From Aestuariivirga sp. (GTDB lineage: Bacteria > Pseudomonadota > Alphaproteobacteria > Rhizobiales > Aestuariivirgaceae): 64,000 nt of DNA. Position numbers and translations under genes: made by a program. The notes below the pieces were generated by a model that made no database searches, had not been told where the DNA came from, and saw only the letters and a list, made by a program, of their open reading frames with translations. The stretch is from the NCBI GenBank assembly GCA_030680855.1, contig JAUXUN010000057.1, positions 1-64,000 on the forward strand, given 5' to 3'. Below are positions 46,329-56,685 of the stretch, in pieces (the first letter of the stretch is position 1; every line of letters begins with the position of its first letter).

Positions 46329-48500
46329 ATGAATTCCAATTCCCACCCCATTGCTGATGTGCTGCTGCCGCTGGCCCTGGAAGGCCCCTATTCCTACCGG
46401 ATTCCCGAGGGAATGACACTGGAGGAAGGCTGCTATGTCGCCGTGCCCCTTGGCCCCCGCACCCTGATCGGCGTGGTCTGGGTCCTGAAAGCCCAGGCGC
46501 CCGAGGGCACCAAACTCCGCGATGTGATCGCCCGGTTTGACATGCCCGCCATGGGCGAAACCCACCGCAAGTTCGTGGACTGGCTGGCCGATTATTACGT
46601 CGAGCCCAAGGGCAATGTGCTGCGCATGGTGCTGCGCTGCCCCGGCGCCTTTGAGGAAGCAAAGGGGCAGGTCGCCTACCGCGCCACAGGCCAACAAATC
46701 CGCCGCATGACGCCGCAACGCCAGCGCGTGCTTGATGTGGCCAGTGAGGGCTTTGCCATGCGCCAGTCGGAACTGGCCAAAGCCGCAGGCGTCGGTACAT
46801 CCGTGGTTAAGTCCATGGCCAAGGAAGGTGCGTTGGAAGTAGTCGCACTTCCCGCCCACAAAGCCTTCCAGCCACCCGACCTGAATGCCGGCGGCCTCAC
46901 GCTCTCCAAACAGCAGCAGCTCGCGGCCCATGAGTTGCGCGCCGTCGTCACCACACGCAGCGCCAAGGTCATGCTCTTTGATGGCGTCACCGGCTCCGGC
47001 AAAACCGAGGTCTATTTCGAAGCCATGGCGGCGGCCCTTGCCGCCGGCGGACAGGTTCTCTTGCTGCTGCCCGAAATTGCCCTCACCGCCGGATTCATCA
47101 CCCGCGTCGAAACCCGTTTTGCCTGCGAGCCCGCCCAATGGCATTCCGACCTGCGGCCAAGGGAGCGTGAGCGCGTCTGGCGCGGCGTGGCAAGCGGCGA
47201 AGCTAGAATCGTGGTTGGCGCCCGCTCCGCCCTTTTCCTGCCGTGGAAAAAGCTGGGCCTCATCGTCGTCGATGAGGAGCATGAAAGCGCCTACAAGCAG
47301 GACGACGGCGTCACCTACCACGCCCGCGACATGGCCGTGCTCTATGGCGCAATCGGAAAATTCCCGGTCATTCTCTCGTCTGCCACGCCCTCGCTTGAGT
47401 CCATCGTCAACGCCGATCGTGGCCGCTATGGCCATGTAAAACTGAATGACCGGCATGGCCGCCCCGAACTTCCTGAAATTGATCTCGTTGACATGCGCAA
47501 AACCCCGCTTGAAAGCGGGGCGTGGCTGTCAGCGCCCCTCATTGAAAATATCACCGCCACATTGGCGGCGGGCGACCAGGCCCTGCTTTTTCTCAACCGC
47601 CGCGGCTATGCCCCCGTCACCGTCTGCCGCGCCTGCGGCCACCGCATGGATTGCCCCAATTGCGCTGCCTCGCTTGTCGAGCACCGCTTTCGCCGCCAGC
47701 TCATGTGCCACCACTGCGGCCATCATGAACCCACGCCGAAGGCCTGCCCGCAATGCGGCGTCGAAGACAAGCTCGTGCCCTGCGGTCCTGGCATCGAGCG
47801 TCTCGCCGAAGAAGCGGTCCAGCGCTTTCCCGAAGCCCGCCTTGCCATTCTCTCCAGCGACCTCGCCCGTGGCGTTTTCCTGCGCGATGTCATAAGGGAC
47901 GTGACCAAGGGCGAATACAATCTGGTGATCGGAACCCAGCTTGTGGCCAAGGGCCATCACTTTCCGTTTCTCACCTTTGTCGGTGTCGTCGATGCGGACC
48001 TCGCCCTGGAATCATCCGACCCCCGCGGTGGCGAACGCACCTGGGCCCTCATGGCGCAGGTGGCCGGCCGCGCCGGACGCGGTGAAAAACCGGGTCATGC
48101 CCTGGTGCAAACCCACGTGCCCGAACATCCCCTCATGCAGGCCCTGAAGAACGGCGACCGCGAAGGCTATCTCGCCCAGGAAAAACTCATCCGCGAAAAT
48201 GCCGGGCTCCCGCCCTATGGCAGGCTTGCCGCCGTGATCATTGCGGGAAGCGACGCGGCGGAAACCGAGCGCTTCGTGCGGCTTGTCGCAAGGGCCGCAC
48301 CAACGGGCGAAGGCGTGACGATACTGGGACCGGCAACGGCCCCCATCCACATCGTGCGCGGACGTTTCCGCTGGCGCTTTCTGGTGAAGGCCCCACGCGA
48401 GGTGAATATTCAGGCCTTCCTGCGCCAATGGCTGAAGGACATAAAGCCAAAGGGCTCCATTCATCTCGGGATTGATGTGGACCCCTATAATTTTCTGTAA
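46329..48500 (+). CDS. priA: primosomal helicase PriA
   Basis: A 723-residue replication restart helicase. N-terminal DNA-binding domain (LPLALEGPYSYRIPEG), Walker A GVTGSGKTEVYF (219-230), DEEH in IVVDEEHESAYKQDD, zinc-binding cysteines in CRACGHRMDCPNC and CHHCGHHEPTPKACPQCG, and helicase motif VAGRAGRGEKPG. It rebuilds the replisome at stalled forks. ATG 46329 is chosen over the longer open frame because it matches the family start and leaves the pabB promoter free. Confidence 0.95.
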   Translation: MNSNSHPIADVLLPLALEGPYSYRIPEGMTLEEGCYVAVPLGPRTLIGVVWVLKAQAPEGTKLRDVIARFDMPAMGETHRKFVDWLADYYVEPKGNVLRMVLRCPGAFEEAKGQVAYRATGQQIRRMTPQRQRVLDVASEGFAMRQSELAKAAGVGTSVVKSMAKEGALEVVALPAHKAFQPPDLNAGGLTLSKQQQLAAHELRAVVTTRSAKVMLFDGVTGSGKTEVYFEAMAAALAAGGQVLLLLPEIALTAGFITRVETRFACEPAQWHSDLRPRERERVWRGVASGEARIVVGARSALFLPWKKLGLIVVDEEHESAYKQDDGVTYHARDMAVLYGAIGKFPVILSSATPSLESIVNADRGRYGHVKLNDRHGRPELPEIDLVDMRKTPLESGAWLSAPLIENITATLAAGDQALLFLNRRGYAPVTVCRACGHRMDCPNCAASLVEHRFRRQLMCHHCGHHEPTPKACPQCGVEDKLVPCGPGIERLAEEAVQRFPEARLAILSSDLARGVFLRDVIRDVTKGEYNLVIGTQLVAKGHHFPFLTFVGVVDADLALESSDPRGGERTWALMAQVAGRAGRGEKPGHALVQTHVPEHPLMQALKNGDREGYLAQEKLIRENAGLPPYGRLAAVIIAGSDAAETERFVRLVARAAPTGEGVTILGPATAPIHIVRGRFRWRFLVKAPREVNIQAFLRQWLKDIKPKGSIHLGIDVDPYNFL

Positions 48501-48580
48501 TCACGCCCAGTATCGCGAATGTGAGTTGCAGTGATTTCCGGCTTCACGCAATGAACGGTTCAACAACCAAGGAGCAAACC

Positions 48581-49069
48581 ATGTCCCGCAAACTCATCGC
48601 AACCGCCATTATTGCTGGAGCCATCGGCTTTGCAGCCGGTAACGCCTTCTGGTATCTCGCTTCACCTCTCTGGATAGATCGTGTGGTGGCCGAAGAACTG
48701 CCCACGGAATTGCAAATGAAGGTCGCAGCCATGGGCGAATTCCGCGATGCCGACAGCGTGCATCACGGCAAGGGCACGGCCACTATTTTTGAGAACGATT
48801 CAGGCACCAAAGTCCTGCGCTTCACGAATTTTGAGGCCACCAATGGCCCGGACCTCAAGGTCTGGCTGGTGAAAGCGGAAAACATCAAGGCATCCGCCGA
48901 TGTAAAAGCCAGTGCCTGGGTTGGCCTCGGCCCGCTCAAGGGCAATATCGGTGACCAGAATTATGTGATCCCAAGCGACGTGAATCTAGCGGACTACAAG
49001 TCAGTTGTTATTTGGTGCGAGCAGTTCGGCGTGCTGTTTTCCGCCGCTGATCTGAAACCGGGAGCTTAA
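48581..49069 (+). CDS. DM13-domain membrane-anchored protein
   Basis: A 162-residue protein: an uncleaved signal-anchor at residues 4-30 (LIATAIIAGAIGFAAGNAFWYLA) and a DM13 domain (GEFRDADSVHHGKGTATIF ... FTNFEATNGPDLKVWLV) ending with the conserved Cys in SVVIWCEQFGVLF. DM13 domains are thought to be redox or electron-transfer modules through that cysteine; the biochemical role is not proven. AAGGAG lies eight bases before ATG 48581. Convergent with galM, sharing TTAA. Confidence 0.85.
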   Translation: MSRKLIATAIIAGAIGFAAGNAFWYLASPLWIDRVVAEELPTELQMKVAAMGEFRDADSVHHGKGTATIFENDSGTKVLRFTNFEATNGPDLKVWLVKAENIKASADVKASAWVGLGPLKGNIGDQNYVIPSDVNLADYKSVVIWCEQFGVLFSAADLKPGA

Positions 49070-49983
49070 AGAAACCGCCATTCAATACGGTTGCGGTAGA
49101 CTTCGCCGGGGCGCAGAACGGAGGAGGGAAAATTCATATGGTTCGGCGCATCGGGGTAGTTCTGCGGTTCAATCGCAATGGATCCATGCTGCACCAGCGG
49201 GCCATATTTGCCGGGCATCTTGGGCCCGAAATGGTCGGCCGTATAAAATTGGATGGCGCACTCCGTGGTGTAGACCTCCATTGTCCGGCCTGAGTCCGAA
49301 TCACGCAGGGTGAGCCCCTTGCGCAATGTCCCGCGCTTCCCGTTCAGGCAAAAACAGGCATCATAGGTCTGCCCCACTTTCCGCAGCTTGCGGAAATCAA
49401 ATTCCGTGCCTGTCACATCCCTGATCTCGCCCGTGGGCAGCTTGGGTCCATGCAGCGGCAGATAGTGATCGGCAGGCATTTCCACTTCCTGGTCAAGGCC
49501 TGAACCCTTTCCTGCCAAGTTCCAGTAGGCATGGTTGGTGAGATTGATCACCGTTGGTTTTGTTGTCGTGGCTTCAAGATCAAGCGACAGTACATTGGCA
49601 ATCAACCGGTAGGTGGCGGTTACATCCATGGCTCCGGGATAGCCCTGGTCGCCATCAGGCGAATGCAACGTAAAGCGGATGCCATTGTCAATGTAGGCCG
49701 ACTTCCAAATGGCATTGCAAAAGTCCTGGGACCCGCCATGCAACTGGTCTTCGCCCACATTGGGCACGAGACGAACCTCTTGGCCATCCAGCATGAAGCG
49801 CGCTTTGGTAATTCGCCCGGCGTAGCGCCCGGTGACCGCGCCTGAAAACCAATCGCTGGCCAAAGCGTCCGCATCGCTTCCCGGTCCCGCCACCACATCA
49901 ATGCCGTCAGCAAAAAACGACACCAGCTTCGCGCCGAGTTGCGAAAAAATTGCCCGATGGCCTTTTGATTTCAGTTCAAGCAT
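49066..49983 (-). CDS. galM: aldose 1-epimerase
   Basis: A 305-residue beta-sandwich mutarotase-like protein: NLTNHAYWNLAG holds one catalytic His, and the C-terminal IAIEPQNYPDAPNHMNFPS holds the catalytic Glu. It interconverts alpha- and beta-anomers of aldoses. Its ATG overlaps the stop of the dehydratase gene by one base, so it is co-translated with a sugar-acid dehydratase, suggesting an oxidative pentose or hexose pathway. Confidence 0.88.
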   Translation of the reverse strand: MLELKSKGHRAIFSQLGAKLVSFFADGIDVVAGPGSDADALASDWFSGAVTGRYAGRITKARFMLDGQEVRLVPNVGEDQLHGGSQDFCNAIWKSAYIDNGIRFTLHSPDGDQGYPGAMDVTATYRLIANVLSLDLEATTTKPTVINLTNHAYWNLAGKGSGLDQEVEMPADHYLPLHGPKLPTGEIRDVTGTEFDFRKLRKVGQTYDACFCLNGKRGTLRKGLTLRDSDSGRTMEVYTTECAIQFYTADHFGPKMPGKYGPLVQHGSIAIEPQNYPDAPNHMNFPSSVLRPGEVYRNRIEWRFL

Positions 49984-51782
49984 CAGTGGTTATCGCGGGG
50001 GATTCCCTTGGTCTTGGCAATGCGCTGGAATTTCACCGCACCCTTCAGCACCATGCCCTGGGCCAGTTGATCAGTGTTGGCGCGGAAAATTTCTTGCCAT
50101 GGCGTCTGGTTTTCGGGAATCTTATAGCCGCCCGCCGCCACAAGGGCCGCGCGGCGCTTTGCCATTTCCGCCTCCGGCAGCAGCACGTTCAACGCCCCCG
50201 TGTTGAGGTCAACCCGCACCTTGTCGCCATTTTTCAGGATCGCCAAGCCACCACCTGCGGCGGCCTCCGGCGAGGCATTGAGAATGGACGGCGAACCCGA
50301 GGTGCCGGACTGCCTGCCATCTCCCACACAAGGGAGCGAGCGCACGCCTTTTTCCAGAAGCGTGGTGGGCGCGCGCATGTTGACCACTTCGGCAGCGCCC
50401 GGATAGCCCAGGGGGCCCGTGCCCCGCATGAAGAGAATGGTGTTTTCATCGATGCCCAGCTTGGGATCATCGATTGTGGCGTGGTAGTTTTCCGGCCCGT
50501 CAAAGACGATGGCCTTGGCCTCGAAGGCGTTGGGGTCCTTCGGGTTTGACAAATAGCGCTGGCGGAATTCTTCGGAGATCACCGAGGTCTTCATGATAGC
50601 GCTGTCAAATAGATTACCAGTAAACATTTTGAAGCCCGCATTATTCATCAACGGCTTGCCATAGGCCTTGATGACATTGCGGTCCCAGGAGAACTTGCCC
50701 TTGCAATTCTCGCCCATGGTCTTGCCATTGGCGGTGATTACGTCCTCGTGAATGCGGCCCTCGGCAATGAGTTCGGCCACGACGGCTGGAACCCCGCCGG
50801 CCCGGTGAAAATCCTCACCCAGATATTCGCCCGCCGGCTGCAGGTTCACCAGCAGCGGAACATCATGCCCGTGGGTTTCCCAATCCTTCACTTCGAGGGG
50901 AACTCCCATGTGGCGGGCAATGGCATTGAGATGGTTCGGCGCATTGGTGGAACCGCCAATCGCTGAGTTCACCACAATGGCGTTTTCAAAGGCCTTGCGC
51001 GTCATGATCTTTGACGGCGTCAGGTCTTCAAGCACCATTTCAACAGCACGGCGGCCGGTTTCATAAGCCATCTGCCCGCGCTCGCGGTAAGGCGCCGGAA
51101 TGGCCGCATTGCCGGGCAACGTCATGCCAAGGGCTTCGGCCAGGGAATTCATCGTCGTCGCCGTGCCCATGGTGTTGCAGAAACCAGTGGAAGGCGCTGA
51201 CGTCGCCACCAGTTCCACAAAACCTTCATAGTCCAGCTCACCCGTGGCCAGTTTTTCCCGCGCCATCCACACAATGGTGCCCGAGCCCGTGCGCTGGCCC
51301 TGATACCAGCCATTGAGCATCGGGCCCGAGGAGAGCGCAATTGCCGGAATATCAACCGTGGCCGCCGCCATCAAGCAGGCAGGCGTGGTCTTGTCACAGC
51401 CGATGGTGAGCACCACGCCATCTATTGGATAGCCATAAAGCACTTCAACCAGCGACAGATAGGCAAGGTTACGGTCCAGCGAAGCCGTAGGCCGCTTGCC
51501 CGTTTCCTGAATGGGGTGAATCGGAAACTCAAGCGGAACCCCGCCCGCCGCCGTGATGCCGTCACGCACCCGCTTCACCAGGTCCACATGGGCCCGGTTG
51601 CACGGTGACAGGTCAGAGCCGGTCTGGGCAATGCCGATGATCGGCTTGCCGCCCTGCAATTCGCCCCGCGTGAATCCGTAGTTAAGATAGCGCTCCAGAT
51701 AGAGCGCCGTCATGTCGGCGTTATCCGGATTATCAAACCAATTTTGTGAGCGGAATTTTAGTTTCGTTTTCCCAACTGACAT
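49983..51782 (-). CDS. xylD: IlvD/Edd-family sugar-acid dehydratase, D-xylonate dehydratase-like
   Basis: A 599-residue dehydratase with iron-sulfur cysteines Cys61 (SPCNRAH), Cys129 (GCDKTTPA) and Cys202 ([14 protein letters not shown]), at the same positions as in Caulobacter XylD (60, 128, 201). The start [21 protein letters not shown] and the final PRDNH also follow XylD closely. It probably removes water from D-xylonate or a similar aldonic acid such as L-arabonate. The open frame continues to 52025, but ATG 51782 has AAGGGG at good spacing and matches the family. Divergent from preT across 154 bases. Confidence 0.85.
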   Translation of the reverse strand: MSVGKTKLKFRSQNWFDNPDNADMTALYLERYLNYGFTRGELQGGKPIIGIAQTGSDLSPCNRAHVDLVKRVRDGITAAGGVPLEFPIHPIQETGKRPTASLDRNLAYLSLVEVLYGYPIDGVVLTIGCDKTTPACLMAAATVDIPAIALSSGPMLNGWYQGQRTGSGTIVWMAREKLATGELDYEGFVELVATSAPSTGFCNTMGTATTMNSLAEALGMTLPGNAAIPAPYRERGQMAYETGRRAVEMVLEDLTPSKIMTRKAFENAIVVNSAIGGSTNAPNHLNAIARHMGVPLEVKDWETHGHDVPLLVNLQPAGEYLGEDFHRAGGVPAVVAELIAEGRIHEDVITANGKTMGENCKGKFSWDRNVIKAYGKPLMNNAGFKMFTGNLFDSAIMKTSVISEEFRQRYLSNPKDPNAFEAKAIVFDGPENYHATIDDPKLGIDENTILFMRGTGPLGYPGAAEVVNMRAPTTLLEKGVRSLPCVGDGRQSGTSGSPSILNASPEAAAGGGLAILKNGDKVRVDLNTGALNVLLPEAEMAKRRAALVAAGGYKIPENQTPWQEIFRANTDQLAQGMVLKGAVKFQRIAKTKGIPRDNH

Positions 51783-51863
51783 CACACGCCCCTTGTTATT
51801 ATTTGTCATACAATAGAACGGATAATTTCTGGCGTCTATCGCAATGCACCGGTTTTTCGAAAT

Positions 51864-51879
51864 TTGACCATTTGAACAA
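51864..51879 (+). promoter_or_regulatory. RutR operator upstream of preT
   Basis: TTGACCATTTGAACAA matches TTGACCA-N2-TGGTCAA at 12 of 14 fixed positions and shares the first eleven bases with the box in front of rutR. It ends 57 bases before the preT ATG, within the 154-base region shared with the divergent dehydratase gene. Position and the RutR encoded in the same window make pyrimidine control of preTA likely. Confidence 0.7.
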
Positions 51880-51936
51880 ATCCTGCCATCCTCGCCAAAA
51901 CAAACAAAAAACACAACTTCTGGAGGAGGAAGCGCA

Positions 51937-53271
51937 ATGGCGGCGAGAGTTGAAGGGATTGCCGGCAGGCGCCTGGACAAGGCGCAATACGCCGAAAACT
52001 TTGCTGACCTGCATCCCCGCCTCACGGGCCATGAAGCCCTTGTCGAAGCCGACCGCTGCTACTTCTGTTACGACGCCCCCTGCATGACCGCCTGCCCCAC
52101 CTCAATCAACATTCCCCTCTTCATCCGCCAGATTTCCACCGGCCATCCGAAAAACGCCGCGAAAACAATTTTTGACCAGAATATCCTGGGCGGCATGTGT
52201 GCCCGCGTTTGCCCCACCGAAACCCTGTGCGAGGAAGTCTGCGTCCGCGAAAAGGCGGAGGGAAAGCCGGTCAAGATAGGCCAGCTGCAACGCTACGCCA
52301 CCGACGAATTGATGGCCGAAAAGAAACACCCCTTCACGCGCGCCAATCCCACTGGCAAAAAAGTAGCCGTTGTTGGCGGAGGCCCCGCAGGTCTCGCCTG
52401 CGCCCACAGACTTTCCATGCACGGCCATGAGGTGACAATTTTCGAAGCCCGCAAGAAAGCCGGCGGCCTCAATGAATTCGGCATCGCCGCCTACAAAACC
52501 GTAGATGACTTCGCCGCAAGGGAAGTTGAGTTCGTCCTCGCCATCGGCGGCATTGCTGTCAAGACGGGCAAAGCATTTGGCAAAGGTTTGAAACTCAAGG
52601 ATCTGCAGCACGACTTCGATGCGGTGTTTCTCGGCATGGGCCTGCAGGGCGTCAACGCGCTGGGCGCAAAACATGAAGATGCCGACGGCATTGAGGATGC
52701 CGTCAACTATATCGCCGAACTGCGCCAGGCCAAGGACCTCGGCAAACTGCCGGTCGGCCGCCGCGTGCTGGTGATCGGTGGCGGCATGACCGCCATTGAT
52801 ATTGCCATCCAATCAAAACTCTTGGGTGCCGAGGATGTCACCATTCTCTATCGCCGGGGGCCCGAGCACATGAAGGCCAGCGCCTATGAGCAGGAGCTCG
52901 CCCAGACCAAAGGAGTGAAAATCAAGCATTGGGTGCAGCCCAAAAAAGTTTTGACCAAAGGCAAAAAGGCAATCGGCCTCAAATGCGATTACGTGAAAGA
53001 GGTCAAGGGTAAGCTGGAGCCAACCGGTGAAAGCCTTGAGATCGGTGCCGACATGATTTTCAAGGCCATCGGCCAGACCGCCATTGATGTGACCGGTGGC
53101 GCCCTTGCCTTGAGCGGCGGACGTATTATCATTGATGCAGAAAAACGCACCAGCGTGAAAGGCATCTGGGCCGGCGGTGATTGCGTGGCGGGTGGCCAGG
53201 ATCTGACCGTTGCCGCCGTCGATGATGGCCGCCGGGCCGCTGAATCCATTCATGCCTATCTGATGAGCTAA
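51937..53271 (+). CDS. preT: NAD-dependent dihydropyrimidine dehydrogenase subunit PreT
   Basis: A 444-residue FeS flavoprotein. The N-terminal domain has two [4Fe-4S] cysteine sets: Cys41, 44, 49, 53 ([13 protein letters not shown]) and Cys88, 92, 98, 102. Then come FAD ([17 protein letters not shown]) and NAD ([15 protein letters not shown]) sites. It passes electrons from NADH to PreA for reduction of uracil and thymine. Strong ribosome site GGAGGAGG nine bases ahead. preA follows after 11 bases. Confidence 0.93.
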   Translation: MAARVEGIAGRRLDKAQYAENFADLHPRLTGHEALVEADRCYFCYDAPCMTACPTSINIPLFIRQISTGHPKNAAKTIFDQNILGGMCARVCPTETLCEEVCVREKAEGKPVKIGQLQRYATDELMAEKKHPFTRANPTGKKVAVVGGGPAGLACAHRLSMHGHEVTIFEARKKAGGLNEFGIAAYKTVDDFAAREVEFVLAIGGIAVKTGKAFGKGLKLKDLQHDFDAVFLGMGLQGVNALGAKHEDADGIEDAVNYIAELRQAKDLGKLPVGRRVLVIGGGMTAIDIAIQSKLLGAEDVTILYRRGPEHMKASAYEQELAQTKGVKIKHWVQPKKVLTKGKKAIGLKCDYVKEVKGKLEPTGESLEIGADMIFKAIGQTAIDVTGGALALSGGRIIIDAEKRTSVKGIWAGGDCVAGGQDLTVAAVDDGRRAAESIHAYLMS

Positions 53272-53282
53272 GGAGAAACCCC

Positions 53283-54593
53283 ATGGCTGACCTTCGCACC
53301 AATTTTGTCGGCATCAAGTCTCCCAATCCATTCTGGCTTGCTTCGGCCCCACCCACCGACAAGGAATACAATGTGGTGCGCGCCTTCCAGGCGGGCTGGG
53401 GCGGCGTAGTCTGGAAAACCCTTGGCGAAGAGGGCCCGCCCATCGTCAATGTCAATGGGCCCCGCTATGGCGCTATCCATGGTGCGGACAGAAGGCTTCT
53501 CGGCCTCAACAACATCGAACTCATCACCGACCGGCCTTTGCAGATCAACTTGCAGGAAATCAAGAAGGTAAAGCGCGAATGGCCGGACCGCGCCATGGTT
53601 GTCTCCCTCATGGTGCCCTGCGACGAGCTTCCGTGGAAACAAATTCTCGCCGCCGTCGATGAAACCGGGGCCGATGCGGTGGAGCTGAATTTCGGCTGCC
53701 CCCACGGCATGTCCGAACGCGGCATGGGCGCATCCGTCGGCCAGGTTCCTGAATATATTGAAATGGTGGCACGCTGGTGCAAGCAGCATACCCGCATGCC
53801 GGTGATCGTGAAGCTCACCCCCAACATCACCGATATTCGTTACCCCGCCCGCGCCGCCATGAAGGGTGGTGCGGATGCCGTATCCCTGATCAACACGATC
53901 AGCTCCATCATTTCCATTGACCTCGACAATTTCTCTCCCATGCCCTCGATTGACGGCAAGGGCAGCCACGGCGGCTATTGCGGCCCGGCGGTTAAGCCCA
54001 TTGCCCTCAACATGGTGGCCGAAATTGCCCGCGACAGGGAAACCGCCGGACTGCCAATCTCCGGCATTGGCGGCATCACCAACTGGCGCGACGCGGCGGA
54101 ATTCATCGCGCTGTCCTGCGGCTCGGTTCAGGTCTGCACCGCCGCCATGACCTATGGCTTCAAGATCGTCGAGGAAATGACCACCGGCCTGGCGCGCTGG
54201 ATGGACGAGAAGGGCTACCGCACGATTGAGGATTTCCGCAGCCGCGCCGTTGGCAATGTCACCGATTGGCAATACTTGAATCTCAACTACATCGCCAAGG
54301 CCAAGATAAACCAGGACCTCTGCATCAAGTGCGGCCGCTGCTACGCCGCCTGCGAGGACACCTCGCACCAGGCCATCATGCAGAGCAAGAACGGCAAGCG
54401 CCATTTTGAGGTGCTGGACAATGAATGCGTGGCCTGCAACCTCTGCGTCGAAGTCTGCCCCGTCGAGGACTGCATCACCATGGTGCAGCAAACCACCGGC
54501 ACCGATGCCCGCACCGGCCGAAAAGTTAACCGGGATTACGCCAACTGGACCACCCATCCCAACAATCCCATGGCCCTCAAGGCTGCTGAATAG
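53283..54593 (+). CDS. preA: NAD-dependent dihydropyrimidine dehydrogenase subunit PreA
   Basis: A 436-residue subunit: an FMN TIM-barrel of the dihydroorotate-dehydrogenase type (LNFGCPHGMSERGMGA with catalytic Cys139 region, VIVKLTPNITDI) followed by a ferredoxin-like tail with Cys347, 350, 353, 357 and Cys382, 385, 388, 392. It reduces uracil and thymine with electrons from PreT. AAGGAG eight bases upstream. It ends the preTA operon; the hydantoinase genes of the pathway are not in this window. Confidence 0.94.
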   Translation: MADLRTNFVGIKSPNPFWLASAPPTDKEYNVVRAFQAGWGGVVWKTLGEEGPPIVNVNGPRYGAIHGADRRLLGLNNIELITDRPLQINLQEIKKVKREWPDRAMVVSLMVPCDELPWKQILAAVDETGADAVELNFGCPHGMSERGMGASVGQVPEYIEMVARWCKQHTRMPVIVKLTPNITDIRYPARAAMKGGADAVSLINTISSIISIDLDNFSPMPSIDGKGSHGGYCGPAVKPIALNMVAEIARDRETAGLPISGIGGITNWRDAAEFIALSCGSVQVCTAAMTYGFKIVEEMTTGLARWMDEKGYRTIEDFRSRAVGNVTDWQYLNLNYIAKAKINQDLCIKCGRCYAACEDTSHQAIMQSKNGKRHFEVLDNECVACNLCVEVCPVEDCITMVQQTTGTDARTGRKVNRDYANWTTHPNNPMALKAAE

Positions 54594-54665
54594 TCCTTGA
54601 TCTCGCCCACGGACAACCTATGTTAAGTCACGCACACTGCCTTCAAGCCCGACGGAGGACATGTC

Positions 54666-55508
54666 ATGGCCTACAAAACGATTCTCGTTTCGCTTAATGA
54701 GCTGAATCGCCTGCCGCAGCTTCTGGGCGCCGCCGCAAGCATCGCCCGAAACTTTAACGCCCACATCTCCGGCCTCTATGTCATCCCCGCCGTGCAGCTC
54801 TATCCGTCCATGGGCTTTGAAGCGGTGCCCCAGGTTTTTGATGGCAACCAGACCTATTTCAAGGATAACCAGGAAAAGGTCCGCAATGACTTTGAAGAGG
54901 CCATGCGAAAGGAGGGCCTGAATTTTGATTTTCATGTCGTCCAGGGCGCCACGTCGAGCATCGCCGAGGAAGTCGTCAACAAGGGCCGCAGCGCCGACCT
55001 GCTGATCATTTCCGCCACCAACCCTGATGAAACCACCGGCGTCGAATCCGACTTTGTTGAACAAACTCTCATGGCGGCGGGCCGCCCAATCATGGTCCTG
55101 CCGTTCAAAGGCGACACCAAACTGAACCTTGATGACGTGGTGCTGGGCTGGAACGGCGACCGCGAGGCCGCCCGCGCCGCCTTTGACGCCCTGCCGTTTC
55201 TCAAGGCCGCAAAGAAGGTGCGTATAGTGCGCACCGATCCCCAGAAAGATCCGGCGCTCAAGGGCTCAATTGCCGGCGCTGATCTTGCCGAAACCCTGGC
55301 CCGCCACGGCGTCAAGGTGGAAACCGCAGGCATTCCCACCGCAGGCGATGACGCGGGCCATGCCCTGCTCCGCTGTGCCGATGACAATGGCTGCGACCTC
55401 ATCGTCATGGGGGCCTATGGCCATTCACGCCTGCGCGAGTATATTTTTGGCGGGGCCACCCAATATGTCCTGAACCATCTCACCCGCCCGGTGCTGATGT
55501 CGCATTAA
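54666..55508 (+). CDS. universal stress protein with two UspA domains
   Basis: A 280-residue tandem Usp protein. The first domain (1-150) begins [15 protein letters not shown]; the second (155-280) ends with the ATP-binding loop [19 protein letters not shown] (G-2x-G-9x-G-type). The first domain lacks an obvious second loop of this kind. Cytoplasmic; members help survival in stress, exact role open. Preceded by GACGGAGGAC as ribosome site. Confidence 0.88.
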   Translation: MAYKTILVSLNELNRLPQLLGAAASIARNFNAHISGLYVIPAVQLYPSMGFEAVPQVFDGNQTYFKDNQEKVRNDFEEAMRKEGLNFDFHVVQGATSSIAEEVVNKGRSADLLIISATNPDETTGVESDFVEQTLMAAGRPIMVLPFKGDTKLNLDDVVLGWNGDREAARAAFDALPFLKAAKKVRIVRTDPQKDPALKGSIAGADLAETLARHGVKVETAGIPTAGDDAGHALLRCADDNGCDLIVMGAYGHSRLREYIFGGATQYVLNHLTRPVLMSH

Positions 55509-55575
55509 ACCTTGCACTGAGGGTTCAGGACGGCTACCCATCCCCGCGAAATCAGTCTCGCGAAACGGATATCCC

Positions 55576-56685
55576 ATGGCCTCCCATAATCTCTTTCTCC
55601 TCCCCGGTGACGGTATCGGTCCCGAAGTCATGGCCGAAGTTGAAGCCATCATTTCCTGGATGGACGCGATGGGCATCGCCAAATTCAGGACCGATCGCGG
55701 CCTTGTCGGAGGCTGCGCCTATGACGCCCATGGCAAGGCCATTTCCGAAGAGGATATGGAAAAAGCGCAAGGAGCTGACGCGGTGCTCTTTGGCGCCGTC
55801 GGCGGCCCGCGCTGGGACAAGGTGGCCTATGTCCACCGCCCCGAAGCTGGCCTCCTGCGCCTCCGCAAGGATCTCGGCCTCTTTGCCAACCTGCGCCCCG
55901 CCATCTGCTATCCTGCCTTGGCCGAGGCCTCATCCCTGAAGCGCGAACTTGTCGATGGCCTTGATATTCTCATCGTGCGTGAATTGACCGGCGGCGTTTA
56001 TTTCGGCGAACCCAAGACCATCACCGATCTCGGCAATGGCCAGAAGCGCGCCATCGATACGCAGATTTATGACACCTATGAAATCGAGCGCATTGCCCGC
56101 GTGGCTTTCGAGTTGGCCCGCACCCGCAAGAACCGCGTGGCCTCTGCTGAAAAGCGCAACGTGATGAAAACCGGCGTGCTGTGGAACGAGGTCGTCACCC
56201 GCATTCAGGCTGAGAACTATTCCGATGTGGCCCTTGAACATGTGCTGGCCGATAATTGCGCCATGCAGCTCGTGCGCTGGCCCAAGCAATATGACGTGAT
56301 CGTCACCGACAATTTATTCGGTGATATCCTCTCCGATGTCGCCGCAATGCTCACCGGCTCGCTTGGCATGCTGCCGTCAGCTTCGCTGGGCGCCGAAGAT
56401 CCCAAAACCAAACGCCGCAAGGCACTTTATGAACCGGTGCATGGCTCTGCGCCTGACATCGCCGGAAAGGCGCTCGCCAATCCCATCGCCATGATCGCCT
56501 CCTTCGGCATGTGCCTGCGCTATTCCTTTGGGCTCATCGATTGGGCCGATAATGTCGACACCGCGATTGCCAATGTTCTGGCCAAAGGCGTCCGCACAAA
56601 GGACATCGCCGCGAAAGACGAGAAAACCGTCACAACCAAGGAAATGGGCGCGGCAATTTTGGAAGAGCTAAAGCAGCTGGCCTAG
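55576..56685 (+). CDS. leuB: 3-isopropylmalate dehydrogenase
   Basis: A 369-residue beta-decarboxylating dehydrogenase: [15 protein letters not shown] at the start, substrate residues in [17 protein letters not shown], Tyr-region [12 protein letters not shown], and the metal site [17 protein letters not shown], with [18 protein letters not shown] for NAD binding. It is the third enzyme of leucine synthesis. Convergent with argG, sharing CTAG. Confidence 0.96.
   Translation: MASHNLFLLPGDGIGPEVMAEVEAIISWMDAMGIAKFRTDRGLVGGCAYDAHGKAISEEDMEKAQGADAVLFGAVGGPRWDKVAYVHRPEAGLLRLRKDLGLFANLRPAICYPALAEASSLKRELVDGLDILIVRELTGGVYFGEPKTITDLGNGQKRAIDTQIYDTYEIERIARVAFELARTRKNRVASAEKRNVMKTGVLWNEVVTRIQAENYSDVALEHVLADNCAMQLVRWPKQYDVIVTDNLFGDILSDVAAMLTGSLGMLPSASLGAEDPKTKRRKALYEPVHGSAPDIAGKALANPIAMIASFGMCLRYSFGLIDWADNVDTAIANVLAKGVRTKDIAAKDEKTVTTKEMGAAILEELKQLA

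Noticed and set aside
46275-47456. Possible N-terminal extension of pabB to 848 residues
   Set aside because: The extra part lies antisense to priA and does not look like a protein; ATG 46274 gives the normal family length.
51783-52025. N-terminal extension of the dehydratase to 680 residues
   Set aside because: It would run over the RutR box and into preT; the family starts at ATG 51782 with a good ribosome site.
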